Positions 5,299 to 6,364 of a stretch of DNA of 6,364 bases are shown in pieces. How positions within the stretch are numbered: the first letter of the stretch is position 1; each line of letters opens with the position of its first letter. This DNA comes from Chloroflexota bacterium (lineage in GTDB: Bacteria > Chloroflexota > Anaerolineae > Caldilineales > Caldilineaceae), in contig QEUW01000425.1 in NCBI GenBank assembly GCA_003577005.1, positions 1 through 6,364 on the forward strand. Direction: 5' to 3'. The notes below the pieces were generated by a model. That model was not told the origin of the DNA. It worked only from the letters and a program-made list of their open reading frames with translations, and did no database searches. The position numbers and the translations under genes are program-made.

Positions 5299-5335
5299 AC
5301 GGATTACGGATTACGCATTACGCATTACGCATTAC
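5299..5335. repeat. Heptad tandem array, right arm (ACGGATT x2, ACGCATT x3)
   Basis: Five exact-length 7-bp units in a row: ACGGATT twice (5299-5312), ACGCATT three times (5313-5333), then AC. It begins within two bases of the stop codon of the PLP enzyme (5337-5339). Short tandem heptamers of this TAATNCG type resemble the STRR repeats known from cyanobacteria. Confidence 0.75.
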
Positions 5336-5336
5336 T

Positions 5337-6364
5337 CTATCGCTGCAAGATCGCCAGGAGACGGTCCAGTACAACCTGGTCTTCGCCATCTTCCAGCGTC
5401 ATGGGGTTGAGATAGAGGCCGTCGTCACCGGCCAGGGCGACCATAATCGCCGGTGAGCCGTCGGCCAGTTGCTTGACGACTTCGTCACGGGTGAGGCTGG
5501 CTTTCCTGGCGTCGATGACTACTTTGGCGCGCGGCAGCGGCTGGCCCGCCTCGTTGGGGAAGGAACGTTCGGCGTGGACGCCCGGCAGCCGGTTGAGTTC
5601 CATACACCAACCGGCGACGGTTTCCTCATCCTGCGAGGCGCGCGCCTCGTGGTCGAGCGCCAGATAACGTTTGACCGCGGTGAGCAACCCCACCATCTCT
5701 TCTTTGCCCACTTTCATAGGGCGACCGATGCTGTGGTTGGGGCTGCCGTTGACACGGATCGCCTCGATCAGGTCTTTGCGCCCAACCACAAGGCCGGACG
5801 ATTGGGGCCCGCGCAGGTCTTTGCCACCGCTAAAGACGGTGAGGGCGGCGCCCATCTCGGTAAAGCGCCACAGATTCTCCACCGGCGGCAACTGCGCAGC
5901 GCCATCGACGACGACGGGCACATTGTGACGGTTGGCGATCTCGATCACCGTGGGCAGCGGCAGGTCGCCATGGCCGCTCATGGCCCCCTGAAACCAGAAG
6001 ATGGCGGCAGTCCGCTCGTTGATAGCCCGTTCTAGTTCCCACGGATAGGTGCTCAACGCCATACCGATCTCGACGATCTTCACACCCACCTGGCGTACGG
6101 CGTGGTCATAGCCATTGCGGTGTGATTTGTGGATAATAACTTCGTTCTTCAACCCTGTTGTATCGGGCAGGCGGGCAATGGCGGCCGGGTCTGTGCCGGC
6201 GACACAGGCGGCGGTGGCGAGGACGAGGCCGGCGGCGGCGCCCGTGGCCACATAGGCGGCTTCGTTGCGGGTCAACTCGGCCAGCTTTTCGCCCACGGCG
6301 CGTTGTAAATCATCCAGGTTGACAAAATGTTTGGACGCTTCGACCATCGCCGCAACCACTTCGG
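5337..6364 (-). CDS. PLP-dependent SelA/DgaE-like enzyme, N-terminus beyond the window
   Basis: The C-terminal 342 or so residues of a fold-type-I PLP enzyme of the SelA-like (COG1921) family. Numbering from the GTG at 6359: EAAYVATGAAAGL (33-45) is the phosphate-cradle region, VVVDGAAQLPP (149-159) supplies the Asp152 that contacts the pyridine ring, and FSGGKDLRGPQSSGL (176-190) carries the PLP lysine Lys180. GRPMKVGKEE (212-221) is another conserved family block. The frame stays open to the right edge (an extra Glu codon before GTG), and family proteins usually have about 30-50 more residues, so the true start is outside. SGGKxLRGPQ is typical of relatives such as D-glucosaminate-6-phosphate ammonia lyase (DgaE) rather than true selenocysteine synthase; nothing else here suggests selenocysteine. 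The substrate is unknown; the cupin and reductase that follow may act in the same pathway. Confidence 0.9.
   Translation of the reverse strand, partial: EVVAAMVEASKHFVNLDDLQRAVGEKLAELTRNEAAYVATGAAAGLVLATAACVAGTDPAAIARLPDTTGLKNEVIIHKSHRNGYDHAVRQVGVKIVEIGMALSTYPWELERAINERTAAIFWFQGAMSGHGDLPLPTVIEIANRHNVPVVVDGAAQLPPVENLWRFTEMGAALTVFSGGKDLRGPQSSGLVVGRKDLIEAIRVNGSPNHSIGRPMKVGKEEMVGLLTAVKRYLALDHEARASQDEETVAGWCMELNRLPGVHAERSFPNEAGQPLPRAKVVIDARKASLTRDEVVKQLADGSPAIMVALAGDDGLYLNPMTLEDGEDQVVLDRLLAILQR

Noticed and set aside
5337..6364. True selenocysteine synthase (SelA) and a selenium system
   Set aside because: The PLP-lysine motif SGGKDLRGPQ fits the broader SelA-like/DgaE group; no SelB, tRNA-Sec or in-frame UGA gene is visible.

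Overview
The window looks like chromosomal DNA of a GC-rich (roughly 60% by eye) environmental bacterium. The Pro/Thr-rich linkers behind the lipobox, a PsbP-like lipoprotein, the stand-alone cupredoxin lipoprotein and intergenic spaces full of short palindromes and heptad repeats would fit Chloroflexota (Anaerolineae/Caldilineae-type). That placement is inference, not proof. All six protein genes lie on the minus strand, so they are read from the right edge towards the left. No tRNA, rRNA, CRISPR array, transposase or phage gene was seen.

Right half (minus-strand order): a PLP-dependent SelA/DgaE-like fold-type-I enzyme whose N-terminus is cut by the window edge (5337-6364); a 152-bp gap with two inverted arrays of 7-bp repeats; a single-domain cupin with a complete metal site (4774-5184); a 79-bp gap with a 17-bp inverted repeat; and a complete aldo/keto reductase (3789-4694). 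These three may form a small-molecule (sugar or amino-sugar type) catabolic or detoxification cluster, but no substrate can be read from the sequence.

Middle: a 307-bp gap holds a weak terminator-like hairpin and a 134-bp MITE-like element (3604-3737) with perfect 18-bp terminal inverted repeats and internal GTGC-NNN-GCAC palindromes. Next comes a large exported lipoprotein (1730-3481) built as domain A, PsbP-like domain, helical linker, domain B. A and B are clear duplicates, each with a Cys pair 60 residues apart. The protein stops exactly where domain A continues with Trp, as if a TGG had become TAG.

Left: a 343-bp gap with a strong hairpin and a triple 11/12-bp repeat precedes a two-gene unit. 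It encodes a membrane-anchored diheme cytochrome c (469-1386) and, 11 bp downstream, a type-1 copper (cupredoxin) lipoprotein (29-457) whose ribosome binding site overlaps the cytochrome stop codon. These two are probably an extracytoplasmic electron-transfer pair. A palindromic repeat of the same GTGC-NNN-GCAC kind lies just beyond the cupredoxin stop.

No clearly new multi-gene system is evident. The points most worth following are the duplicated, possibly truncated lipoprotein, the MITE-like element and its palindrome family, and the cytochrome/cupredoxin pair.
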